Program-made: the position numbers and the translations under genes
Part shown: positions 25,255 through 35,889 of the stretch, piece after piece
Numbering within the stretch: the first letter of the stretch is position 1
Layout of the letters: each line of letters starts with the position of its first letter
NCBI GenBank assembly: GCA_013397845.1
Contig: VZTG01009153.1
Location: 62,001 to 126,000, forward strand
DNA length: 64,000 bases
Reading direction: 5' to 3'
DNA from: Melanocharis versteri
Lineage: Eukaryota; Chordata; Aves; Passeriformes; Melanocharitidae
Notes under the pieces: generated by a model
Told to the model about the DNA's origin: nothing
Seen by the model: only the letters and a program-made list of their open reading frames with translations
Databases searched by the model: none

Positions 25255-25468
25255 GGCAGGGACATCAGGAGTCGTCTCGCCCAACACTCCTGCTCAAGCA
25301 GGGCCACCCAAAGCTGTTTGTGCAGGAGCATGTCCAGAGAGCTTTTGAATAACTCCAAGGATGGAGACTCCACAAGCTCTCTGAACAACCTGTGCCAGTG
25401 CTCAGTCACTCTGACAGTAAAAAAAGTGCTTCTTGATGCTCAAGAGGGAACCTCCTGTGTTTCACCTT
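25255..25468 (-). mobile_element. CR1 LINE 3' fragment, reverse orientation
   Basis: Antisense CR1 3' region, same subfamily style as 16383-16640. Landmarks on the plus strand: ctgctcaagcagggccaccc (25290-25309), ccaaggatggagactccaca (25355-25374), ctgtgccagtgctcagtcac (25390-25409) and gggaacctcctgtgtttcac (25446-25465). The very end of the element, with the short tail repeat, is missing or too diverged at the left. The copy stops abruptly after 25468. It shares the exact wording gtgccagtgctcagtcac with the copy at 16542-16559, but is otherwise independently mutated. Confidence 0.85.
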
Positions 25469-28249
25469 AGATGCTGCTATGTGGTGTTTCAGTTTCAAAC
25501 CCAGCCTGAACATACTCTGATTTGAGAGATTTATATTGTTGTTACAGCAGGGAAATGACAGATTTCCTGATAGTGCTGTCTCTCCTGCTGTTGAGGTAAT
25601 TTGTTTTATTGTTAGCACGATGCTGGTAACTCACAGGGCCAAAGATATTGTTTGCTGTAGTGTCTATCTTATGCACTCACATGGCCTATGGTAAAGGGAC
25701 CAGGATATATCAGCTTTTTACTGTTCTAAACTTCAAAACACTTATGTGAAATATGGAAATGTTGTTTTCTTTATTTTTTTAGTGGAGGAACCCAGAGACA
25801 AGGGTAGGTAAATAATTTGTCAGGGGGTACCCTTTAGTAGCTGCAGTAAAGGAAGGCACTGATCCCACTTCCCAGAGACTTCCCTGCAGTCCTTGCTCAC
25901 GGGGAGGTTATGACTCTTCTCCTCACCTGATGGTGATTATGTCCTTCACTGAAAAAGATTTTATATAGTGCTGGATGGACAAAAACCTTCCCTTACATAT
26001 CTCCTCTGCTGTCATTGATGATGTATGTCACCATGGTTCACTGAGGACATAGCTCACATGAGCCTGGTTTGCAGACAGAGGTACTTTTCTAACAAAATAA
26101 TAATTCATTCTGAATTCTAAAGTCAAAACAAAATGTGTGTGATATTTACTTTTTATATCCAGACTATTTGATGTAACACTCAAAGTTTTTCTTTTCTTAT
26201 TTGCATGCAGTATATGCTTGTAAAAAAAGACTAAACAATCAATTGATCCAGAAATAAATCCTTCCCATTAGATAGATTTCAAACTGGAGAAACTGAAATG
26301 AAATATTCTGAGCTGTATTCAATGAAAGAGAACTAGCACATCCAAATCCAGTGAGTACTAGCAATGGGTGCAGTGGAAAATTACAACTAGACTTTTATTA
26401 TGTCAAACTTCTACTGCCTTTGCTAGCTAAAATCTTACGAGATCAGCCCTCTTCCGAAAATGGTTGCATGGCAGCAGAAATAGTGTAAAGAGATGTAACA
26501 GGGTCCCTCTGACTTAAGAGCAGACAACAACTATAACATGGCAGGCATTTTATGAGCTGGGGGTTTTTTTGACAAGAACATTCTTCCTTCCAGCCTCCAT
26601 CTTTACATTATAAAATAAGATGATGGCATTAGCAGGCACCTTCCTACTTCTAATTCCTAACAACGATGTTAGACAAACTCTACTGCCTATTTGTCACCAC
26701 TAACCAGACAGCTCTCAGTGGAAATGAGTAAGGTAAGAGGGTTTTATTGTGTTTTGTTTCCTCAGTGCTGATAGGCCAGATAATCTTTTTGCTGGAATAT
26801 CAGACAAGTCAATCGTTTCTCTAACTTCAGCTTTCATAATCCAGCAGCTAGTCATTGATTTTCAGTAGATTTTGTTAGTGGTGGGTTTCTTGGTTGCTGT
26901 TGTTTGGGGTCTTGCTTTCCTGGTGTTACTTTGTCTAGACGCAGTGCTCTTCCTTCATTTGTCCCTTTCTGTCAGGATCAGTCTCCTTTTCGTACACTGG
27001 CACACAGATTCTCCTGGAAGATGCACTCTGTCATAGTGGTGGGATTCTGGAGTGGTCAGTGCCCTCCAGTGAATGTTGTGATATGAAAAACTTCTTAAGT
27101 TCTGGCATAAAATCTGTAGGAGATAAATATTTTTGGCACATTAAAAGTATATCTGAGTTAGACCTATGGGTTTCATCATTTTTATCAAGCCTTTAGAAAC
27201 AGGCTGTTGGCATTTTTAGCAGATGTTTGCAAAACAGTAATTTTCTGCCTTGAAAAAGAACTTTTTTTTAGATAAACATATACTTAAAAATAATCATGCA
27301 TTACTTAAGACACTTCCAATTGTCATTATCTTTGTTTTATCCACTCAAAAGTAGAGTAGCAAAAAGACACTGGCATATCTTTAGGTTTTTGCCACATGTA
27401 TAAAATTCACAGAACTAGTATTATGTAGATTAAACAAAATGACAGGCTGGAATATAATTACTAATGAGGGAAAAATGCCTTGTCTTCCTTTGAGAGATAC
27501 ATAACAGAGATTTATACATCTCTTAAATAATAGACAGCATTTATTGCAGGGTGCAGTTTTGGACCGTTTTCTTGGTTTTGAATCCTGCACAGGAAAAAAT
27601 CAGTGCATCAACTTTGTATTTCCCCTGGTTGATCTCTCACCTCCACTCATCGGGATGCAAGCTTGTTCCTTTCCCGATTGGCTGTTTGCAGCAGAGGCAG
27701 AGTCTGACAGCCCCACTTGCTCAGCCTGTGCAGGGGCGATGAAGGGGGAGGCACTGCTGGCCCCCAGCAAGTCACTGAGTTCACGTCAGCTCAGCAGCTG
27801 ATCAGGAGATCCCTGGAAGACCGTGGTAGTGAATGAAATGGTGTGAAAGCCTCCCTTCGAGGCATTTTGCTGTGCGTGCTAAAAGGTGGCCATGAGAAGA
27901 GCTCCCCCTCCATCACCACCAAGCCTTTTGCTGGAGACCTGGAGGTCCAGGCTTCTACCAGGGTTGCAACACAGAAGGAGGTAGCAATATGTAAATGTGC
28001 TTAAAGGGACGTATAGATATATACTGTATTCCATCAGAAAACACAGGTGCTTCTTTTCCTCCTCCATCTTCAGTATGCCCATACCCATGGTTGCAGCCAC
28101 CCCCTGCAATGGCAGTGCATCATCATGAGCACAGCTCTGTTTTCTAGCAAGCTGCTGAGCGTAGCTTCCTTCCAAGCACTACAAAACACCACCTTGTATC
28201 CACTCAGACTAAACTGTTTTCCTTCTATCTCTGCTGATGTCTTCTCATT
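25469..28249. other. Non-coding stretch, possible SINE remnant and a GC-richer patch
   Basis: 25785-25835 weakly resembles the MIR-type core (gaggaacccagagacaaggg followed by taatttgtcag), too short to call. 27640-27800 is richer in G and C and holds an inverted CCAAT motif (cgattggctg at 27675-27684), but there is no TATA box, no transcript evidence and no exon. The rest is plain AT-rich DNA. Confidence 0.4.
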
Positions 28250-28360
28250 CCACTTCAGGTTCAAATCTGACTTGTCATACTTTAAAGTCCGCCCTTTAAT
28301 TTCACATCTGCATACAGCTCTTCTCATATTTCCTTCCCATCTTCAAGAGAGCAGAGACTG
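28250..28360 (+). mobile_element. Possible fragment of an L2/CR1-type LINE, heavily decayed
   Basis: The sequence around 28280-28340 has a word order (aaagtccgccctttaatttcac, then tacagctcttctcatatt) like that around the post-RT part of L2-clade LINE ORF2 in amniotes. It sits in a broad pyrimidine-rich stretch (about 28180-28950) that could be a longer decayed copy of the same element. No intact frame remains. The resemblance is from memory of consensus sequences and is weak; the pyrimidine bias alone could cause it. Confidence 0.25.
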
Positions 28361-29439
28361 CACCTTCCATGTCTTTCCATGATCCTTCTCTTTTACACCT
28401 CCTTAATGGAAGCTCCTCCCTCCACCAAACAACCAGTATCTTTCACACGAGCTCTGTGAAACAATCTTTCCTATGTCCTTTGGTCGTTCCTGTTTTCACG
28501 GGGTAGTTGAGTACCTTCTAATGTGAAAGTTTTGTTTCTCATGCCATGCTTTCTAGTGGATGAACCTAATAAAAAATATAGAAGACAGAGGCAAATATTT
28601 ACTTTAGTGGCTTCATTTTTATCTACCTCTTCCTTTCTAAAAAGAAAGCTTTTGAAGTCCTTTGTTCTTTTAGTAGCACTGGTGTTATTCCTCATGCTGC
28701 TTCTCAGACCTTCTGCAGCTCCCCATTCTTCAGCCTGTTGGGATGACATTTCTACACCTCAAATAGCTACAACCCAATATCAACTCTCACTTTCTTCTCC
28801 CACCTTTGCTCGTCCTTCCATCTCACACCTATCAGGACAATATTGATATCACTTACGCCAATAATTCTCTGTCTAACCCACTGAGAAATCTTTCTCTCTT
28901 GAATTCAAAAGCCCACTTCCTGCTTCCTTTGCTGTGTTTTGTGTGGTTGGTTGTTTTTGTCGGGACACAGTACTACCACCTTCTCCCCCGAATGTCTTGA
29001 CTAAATTTGATTTTCTTGAAACACAGTTTTAAAAGGCACAGTGGTGCAGATGTGAAGAATGACACAGATTAGAGGCTGAGGGAGTAGACTATCCTGTGTC
29101 TCACAGGACAGTAAGCATTTGGAACTGGATATATGCTGAGTACACAAGGGTGAGTTTTTCTTTCCGTTAAAAGGAAAGCTATTATCTGTATACTTGAGCA
29201 GGCATTTCTGCATATGCAGTGGGGAATATCACTGACACAGAACTATCTTCAGGGAGAAATGATTAAAGACCTGCTGCTGGCATATCCCAGCTCCAAACAG
29301 CACTGTGGTCCACTGAGCAGCCCCAAGCTTGTTAAAGTGCATAAACAAGTCTGTGTATGAAGGGGGGTCTATACACCAACTCAAAGAGGTATCAAGGATA
29401 TATGGCTATTAGTACAGAGACACTGCAGAAACCCGATAG
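28361..29439. other. Pyrimidine-rich non-coding stretch
   Basis: Strong C+T bias on the plus strand to about 28950, then ordinary AT-rich DNA. Open frames of 107 codons (28523-28846, plus) and 92 codons (28471-28749, minus) overlap and look random. Possibly further remains of the element suggested at 28250-28360. Confidence 0.35.
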
Positions 29440-31740
29440 AAGAAAGATAATCTTGGAAAATTGAAATAACAGTGTATAAATTACATGAGAGAATAGGAAT
29501 TTAAAAGTGGGTTGTTCAAGCAGGGGTGGGGTGCTATACATTAAGGAAATTATGGAAGGAAATGAATGAGTTTGATCAATGCACAACATTATTTATCAAT
29601 ATATTCATGGCAATTGCAAAGGATCCCCAGCAACAGCAACTTCAGACCGACAGCATGAAAATGTCCTATGATCACCCAGGGCCAAGACCATCTGGATTGT
29701 GACTGCTAAGGGAGTTAATAGAGAATCTAGAAAAGGCAGAAAGCATGCTAATAAAGACAGGTCTCATTCCTCCCCACGTCCTTCTGCACCGTTGTCCGTG
29801 ATGGGACATTATACTGAAGTTACATTTTTGAACATAATAGGTATTTTAAAGTCACTATCTCTTGGAGTAGCTGGTTAGAAAACTCACAAACAGAGAAGCC
29901 TGATTTGATGTAGTCCTCATGGGATCATCTCCCAGGTCCTAGTCTGAAGCATTATTAAACAACTATCTTGTAATGCTGACTTCAATATACTTATAGCCAG
30001 AAGCCACACAGAACTGAGGAAAGCTCCCAAAAGGCAGGGAAAAAACTCCTAGCCCCACACTCCAGTATCTCTTAGCTTCTAAACTGGGAGCTGCATGAAG
30101 ATGATATAGTTTCATCAAAGGAAATGAAAGAGTCCTGGTAAGAGAATAAAACTATTATAGTGGCAGGGAGATTACACAAAAGCATTAGATTAGAAGCTCA
30201 CATGTATATGTCTATCCAAACAAAGTTTAAAAAGTCATGAGAGACAGTGGTCATATAGAAGAGAAAATACATTTCTGGGAATAAGAAATGTAGAAACAAT
30301 CTCCAAACTAGAAGAATCAGATACTCTGGCATCTGACCATCAAGACAGGTCAGAAGGAATTCAATGAACAGCCAATTGTTTGATTTGTTATATGAATGTT
30401 AGTAACAAAACTTTTCCAACCGTATCAGAAATGTCATGTCATTTAGAAAACTTGTAGGTACCAAAAGATAGCTGAATTGTAAAAGGATTGCTCAAGGAAG
30501 ATAAAGAAGCAGCAGAAAAGCTAAGCGCAGTATTTCTATCAGCAGTCAATTTGTCAAAGCCTGAGTCTGGTCTTACTCTCACAGCCTTTCTTTACAGGAG
30601 AAAGAGTAGGGGAACCATCTCAGTCAGACCAGCCACCAAAAGATGTTTCAGGACAATTTAAAAAAATCAATAGAGCACTGCCAGAGCTAATAGCATTTGC
30701 CCACTGGGTCTTAGGTAATTCAGATTTGAAATGTTCATGCTTTCAGTTGTGGTGGATAACCTATCACTTAAATTGGCCTCAGTACAAAAGGAATGGAAAA
30801 CAGCTAGTACAAGGCTAGTTTTCAATAAGAACTCCTGGGGAACCTTAGAAATTATGGTCTAGGAAGTCGTACTTTTGAGCTGGGGAGATTAGTAGAAACT
30901 ATAAAAAATAATATTACTAGCAGTATACATTCATTAATATTATTTAATAGGGCAGAATTAACATAGTTTTTGCAGAAAGATGTAATGGGTCTCAAGCCCA
31001 TTTCAGTACCTGGAGAACTCATTAAACTCTTTCTTATCAGTATTAAGGTGGTTTATTTACCAGGCTTAGATTTCAGAAAGGCTTTTGATTATACACCTAT
31101 CCAAAAAGATTTTAGGAAAAGGAGGTTAGTATGGGGTAAAAGGGAAGGCCCTCTGCAGAAGTAATATCTACCTAGAAGATAGGAAAGAGGACAGGAAGAA
31201 ATGATGGATTTCAAAAGCACAATGTTGGGACTTCTATCCACAGGTATCCTTTCATACATGAGCCAGAGAAGGGATTACATTAATTGATCTCAAGACATAA
31301 GTATATATAAGTTTTCTGAATTAAAAAAATTATTTAGAGTGGTTTAAGATAAAACTGATCATAAAGAGCTACAGATTATATTGAACTGAGCAACTGTTGA
31401 CAGCTGCGAAGAAATGCACTTACAAAAAATGTCTGACACTAATTATTACTCAGTCAAAAGATGGATCTTAGATTTATTGCGGGTTGTTTTATGAAAATGT
31501 CATCTCAGTGCTCCCTATAATTTAAAATGAAAACACAAAGTTAAGTACTATCAGGCAAGACGTAGAGATCTAGCTTTTAAACATCATTATAGCAACAAAT
31601 AAACTTGATCACATTCCTGCATTCTGGGTTTTGTTTATCTCCCCTCTAAGATACAGTCACAGATGAGCAAGGAGAATGATCAGAGGTATGGCACGCCTTT
31701 CAAGCAAGAGGAACTTGAACCAGAGCACACTAAATGTAAT
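29440..31740 (+). mobile_element. Ancient CR1-clade LINE with endonuclease and reverse-transcriptase remnants
   Basis: A long, decayed LINE in plus orientation whose blocks follow the order of an amniote CR1 ORF2. 29480-29590 matches the apurinic-type endonuclease region (aggaatttaaaagtgggttg, then a ctatacattaaggaaatt block). 29850-29990 continues it. 30480-30530 (ggattgctcaaggaagataa) leads into the RT domain. 30790-30870 and 30990-31030 match the stretch before the RT palm. 31066-31101 encodes the RT block LDFRKAFDYTPI. 31130-31240 follows as expected. 31400-31530 and 31660-31740 match the region after the RT (a ggagaatgatcagaggtatgg block). The part that should carry the catalytic FADD motif seems deleted or unreadable around 31260-31340. 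Stops and frameshifts are everywhere. It is much more diverged than the other CR1s in the window and resembles the type abundant in turtles and crocodilians. Confidence 0.78.
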
Positions 31741-31905
31741 TAGTCTGCAACAACTTCAAAACAAGCATGTCAAACTTTGTCAACTGCACATCAAATAAAC
31801 TCATCGCAAAGAAATGTCTTAGATACAAAAGTACAAATAATTTTGACAACAGATTAAATGATAATAGAAAAAACTGTCTCGTAAATCTCCAAAGATGCAG
31901 GTGCC
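31741..31905. other. Short unassigned interval between LINE relic and LTR
   Basis: AT-rich. It may be the continuation of the LINE 3' region, but I could not match it with confidence. Confidence 0.4.
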
Positions 31906-31911
31906 ATGTCT
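31906..31911 (+). repeat. Target-site duplication, left copy (atgtct)
   Basis: Six bases, identical to 32274-32279, flanking the LTR exactly at its TG...CA ends. Six-bp duplications are usual for alpharetrovirus-like and betaretrovirus-like (ERVK-type) integrases. Confidence 0.88.
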
Positions 31912-31985
31912 TGTCGCTGGTACGGACACGGCTCGGAGAAAAGAGAGAACTGAACTCCCCGAGGGGCTCAATAGAAAAGCCCATC

Positions 31986-31991
31986 TTTATT
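31986..31991 (-). promoter_or_regulatory. LTR poly(A) signal AATAAA
   Basis: Reverse complement of tttatt; part of AAATAAAG on the minus strand, in the LTR at 31912-32273. Confidence 0.75.
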
Positions 31992-32005
31992 TACACACAG
32001 TAGAG

Positions 32006-32012
32006 TTTTATA
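32006..32012 (-). promoter_or_regulatory. LTR TATA box TATAAAA
   Basis: Minus-strand GAGTATAAAACTC in the LTR. Two CCAAT motifs lie 21-27 bp and 52-58 bp upstream. Transcription would run leftward in this window, toward the ancient LINE, starting near 31980. Confidence 0.75.
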
Positions 32013-32273
32013 CTCGGAATTACAGGAAAGCCATTGGATTTTAGCTAACCACCCACCAGGGCTATTGGCTAGATCTTGAAAACCCACATTTGCTAAACAG
32101 ACCTTGGTCCTGCAATAACAGTGTCCAAAAACATCTCACAGGTGCATGATAGGCAAGTTATTTACAAAAGCCGACTAGCTGTTTTGCAGCTAGTTCCGTG
32201 AGAAAGTAGGAACACTCACGGATACAGGCAGATACTGAGAAATCTCTCTGCCACCAAGCTTTCAGCATCCACA

Positions 32274-32279
32274 ATGTCT
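32274..32279 (+). repeat. Target-site duplication, right copy (atgtct)
   Basis: Matches 31906-31911 exactly; defines the right boundary of the LTR. Confidence 0.88.
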
Positions 32280-35200
32280 TGCTCAGGAAATCTCTAATCT
32301 GCTGCTGTCTGTGAGCAGAGAAGGTAACTAAAGAAATACTGCTTGTCTTCTTCTTATACTCAGTAAACAACCACTACCTAGAACTCAGGTAGACACTCCT
32401 TGTCTGAACCCAGATCCAGTATTCTTATGTTTTAAGGTGTGTGCAGAGAATCAAACCATAGAGGACACATCTTAGAAAAGGTTGTGGCAAGGTTTCTGTA
32501 ATGAAAAATGGTAAAAATCCGTACATTTCCAGGAGCAGGATAATCAGTGGGTCTAGCACTGATTGGATGTCAAGTGACTTCACATGCTATTATTCCAGGT
32601 GTCCAGTGAAAAGTTAATTTAGAATGTTTTTACACACAAGTAGTAACACACACTTGTGCAGATTACTCCTTCTAGAAACATAGCAGCATTTGGTTAATAG
32701 TGCATCACTATTTTGACTATATTCAGTCCATTGTATTTAAACAGCTGCTGCCCTAATCCTTCCACGCTAATTTTTGCTGCTTGACATTCCTGTTCCTCAT
32801 TAAATATGAAGACTGACGAACACCTGCCACTAAACCTTCCCTTGTTCTTTTAAAAATGTCTCTGTAGAAGACTTATCAAGACTTATATCTGTTAGCTTTC
32901 TAAAACTCCTTCTGCTAAAATCACTGATTTTTTAAATGAAAAAGAATTATGTCAGGCCTTCTGAATACCGTCTTTATATATTCATAAACATCTCCAGCCC
33001 AAAATCAATCCTGGACTGTAATCAGTTTACTTCTTTTCCTCAGCCATGGACAATTTTTTCAGATCCATAAATGTCAAATTTCTGTACGATGATTAAAATT
33101 CTTGATGAATCTGAAAGTCTCAGCCACAGACTGCAACATGGAAGTTATTGCCAAGACTTATTTTTATTCGCCTCATTACACTGGCCTCAGTTTTAATCCT
33201 GTGACTGAGTAGTTAACTTCTGCCAAGCAGGAGTCATTTATTGCTTTATCCTCATTTGCAGGCATTTGCTGTTTGCAGGAAGAGGGGCCATATCATTAAC
33301 TGTGGCTCTCACTCAAGGAAAGCCTCATACAGTGCACAGTGATCCCCAGAGACAGGTGCTCTACCCAGGTGATCTCCTAAGTGCTGGTAGCTTCCTACAG
33401 AGACAGAGTAGCTTATCACGTTTTCAATTAAAAGTTTGGTGATGAGAGAGCTCAGCAGTCTGTGAGATCTTGAGGCCTGAGAACAGCTCACCTCTGAGGA
33501 GGGGAGCTTTGTGAGTGCTGCTGTTTGTCACCTGCTCAGACATCGCCCATGACTGACACTGCAATTTTCTGACCTCAGTTTCAAAGTTCAGATCAAGGAA
33601 TCAGTCCTGGACTTAACTTTCTATTTCGTCTTAGGCTTCTATAAATACACTGGCTTTGCAAATGTAAGCAGTGCAGCCATGCCAAAGGCTTTCACAAAGA
33701 ACATTATCTTCTGCTCTTTTTCAACTATTAAAAATTATTTTCTTTTGTTTTATTTCATAAAGTAGCATATTTATTTTTAACATGACTGCAATAATAAAAC
33801 ATCTGCATACGTATGTAGCGCTGGTCTTTCAGAACCTTTCAGGAATAAAACCATACTGAGCTCTAGCCTGGTTTCAGTGACTGCCCAATGCTCATGCTTC
33901 CCTCCTGCTGAAGCAATGTCCAAGAGCCATCTATTTCCCTGCTAGGTGCAACACCTCCCTTGGTACAGGTTACTGATTTGGTGGCCCTTATTCTTCAAAA
34001 TGTGTGACTACCTGCACTGTGTAGAGCAGTTGCTTAAGGGACAAATAAGAGCAGCACTCTCTGGCTTCCGGAGTGTCGTGCCTCCCACCTGTTGTGAGGT
34101 GACAAATGATGGGAGGGAATCCAATCTTGTGCCCTTCTGCCGTGCCATGGGCAGTGCTGGGACACCTGAGAGACCGGCAGGTGTGATGGGCATCTGTTTC
34201 CTCAGCCACTCTTTGGAGAACTGTGTCCCCTCTGCCTTTTCTCACAAGCATGAGAGTTCACTGAAATTCATATTAATCTATAGTTACTTGGGACACACAA
34301 ATCAGATGGAAAAGAAGTTTCTGTGGGGTTTGCGCTTTTCTGGAGGAAGCATTTTGGTGACCACCAACTTGCTACAGTTGCTGCAGCCGCTGCCACACAT
34401 CTTCCTTTGGGAACAGCCATGAGAAGAGCAGGTGGAGTTGCTCATTAGGCTGATGACTTTCCAAGGCAGGAAAAGCAAGAGATCTCTCAGTGACCTGGCA
34501 CTGCAAATCCCCCACCTAGTGTGTGTTTCCGGATTATGTCTGAAGCAGGTAAAGCTCCACTGCACAGGTGCCAGCACAGGTTGGTATTGTGGCTGCAGAT
34601 TACAGAGTTATGCAATCCTTGCTGGCACTATTTTTATGATGTGAACTAGAATTTAACTCTGGCAGTCTGAAAGACCACAGCGTAACACAGTGGTGTAACT
34701 TTTGGTTGCTTGGCTCTGTACAGCCCTGTTCAGCAGAAGTGTATAAATAGCCATGAACAAATAGACTTACAAAACTGTCACCAGAAAATTACTGATTCTC
34801 TGCCTCTTGCCATGAAAGCACTACAAAGTATTTTAGATATTTATATAAAAAAAGTCCCTTTTTCATGAGGGATGAATGGAATTTTCCTAAGAGTTGGTCT
34901 GTACTCTTGCGTGTTTATTGAATACATCTGGCATGTGAGTATTTATAGGCATTCTGTACATGCATATAAACATGTTGTACAAAAGATATTTCAAATCTGA
35001 CATGTATGATACATACAATACTTATTTTGAGCTTATAGGCAGATAATTTTTTATTAAAGGCAATAAATTCTCCATTGAGCTGTACCTCTCTCAAAAAGGT
35101 AATGCCTCTTTACAAGTGAAATAGTTTAAAATGAAACCCCGGATATTGCTAACACCATCCACTTATATATTCCTTAGAGAAAATGTGAAAACTATCCTTC

Positions 35201-35530
35201 TAATCCTACAGGTCTTAAGAATTAATACCTGAAAATACTCACTGACAAGCACAGCAAAGGCCGGGGTCAGCCACTGCTCTGCCTATATCAGGCATCTGAC
35301 AGACTCCAAGACTTGAAGGCAGACTCACAGCAGTTTCTTGAGGGATAAATGGTTGAGCCATGACCCTTCCACATGTCCCCAAGCCCTGAGTATTCCCCTG
35401 ACCACTCAAAAGAGACGGGAAAGAGGTAGTCCCCAGAGGCTCACACAGCTTGAACTGTGAGTTATAAACAACAAAGATTTGCCACAAAACTGTTCAGAGA
35501 AATACTGATAAACTTCCTTTACTTTTGATT
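32280..35530. other. Non-coding stretch
   Basis: No repeat family or gene recognised. The interval contains a 158-codon plus-strand open frame (33946-34422) in a slightly GC-richer segment. Its peptide is Leu- and Cys-rich, with no recognisable domain, and a minus-strand frame overlaps it, so I treat it as chance. AT-rich DNA dominates 34800-35110. Confidence 0.5.
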
Positions 35531-35628
35531 GTTTGTTAGAGCTTGACTTACCAGAGACCTTGCNCTCTTTACTTTTTTTTTTGTTACAGCTTTTTGTTTG
35601 TTACAGCTTGACTTACCAGAGACCTTGC
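35531..35628 (+). repeat. 33-bp direct duplication beside an unresolved base
   Basis: 35531-35563 and 35596-35628 are identical except for one base (g in the first, c in the second, eight positions in). They are spaced 65 bp start to start. The first copy ends immediately before the N at 35564, and the interval between them is T-rich. It may be a true tandem duplication, or an assembly error where reads were joined across a T run. Confidence 0.85.
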
Positions 35629-35873
35629 AAGACTTAAATAAGAATTTCAAGGATTTTAAAGCTAAACAATGAAGGTTCAAACAATTTATAAAAGAAAGTG
35701 CACTAATTGGTTTAGTGCTCTTGATATCTTACAAGGTGTTAGTTTTAAAAACAGGAACAATATTTTTGTAGGATTCTAATTTCTGGGACCAAAAGTTTCG
35801 AATTTGAAGGCCTGGATGATTCTGGATGACCTGGAAGACCTGAAAGATTCTGGGTGAATTTATTGAGAAATTT

Positions 35874-35889
35874 AAAAAAAAAAAAAAAA
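35874..35889 (+). repeat. Poly(A) tract
   Basis: A run of 16 A. The 230 bp upstream do not resemble a SINE or a spliced transcript, and no flanking duplication was seen, so it is not called as a retrocopy tail. Confidence 0.85.

Larger units (their letters stand above)
31912..32273 (-). mobile_element. Solo LTR of an endogenous retrovirus, 362 bp, minus strand
   Basis: On the minus strand the element begins TGTGGATGC and ends GCGACA, the canonical TG...CA of a long terminal repeat, and is bracketed by perfect 6-bp duplications (atgtct on the plus strand). Going 5' to 3' on the minus strand it has two CCAAT motifs (32064-32068 and 32033-32037), a TATA box (32006-32012) and a poly(A) signal (31986-31991). 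A short R/U5 of roughly 70 bp follows. The TATA box and AATAAA lie only 14 bp apart, so the poly(A) signal sits before the expected cap site and R would be very short. This compact arrangement is known from avian alpharetroviral LTRs. No primer-binding site or internal sequence follows either end, so it is a solo LTR left by LTR-LTR recombination. Family not identified. Confidence 0.88.

Noticed and set aside
25785..25835. Fourth MIR-like relic
   Set aside because: Only about 50 bp with loose similarity next to a T run; too short to separate from chance.
35874..35889. Poly(A) tail of a processed pseudogene
   Set aside because: Upstream sequence has no coding similarity, no poly(A) signal at the expected spacing and no target duplication.
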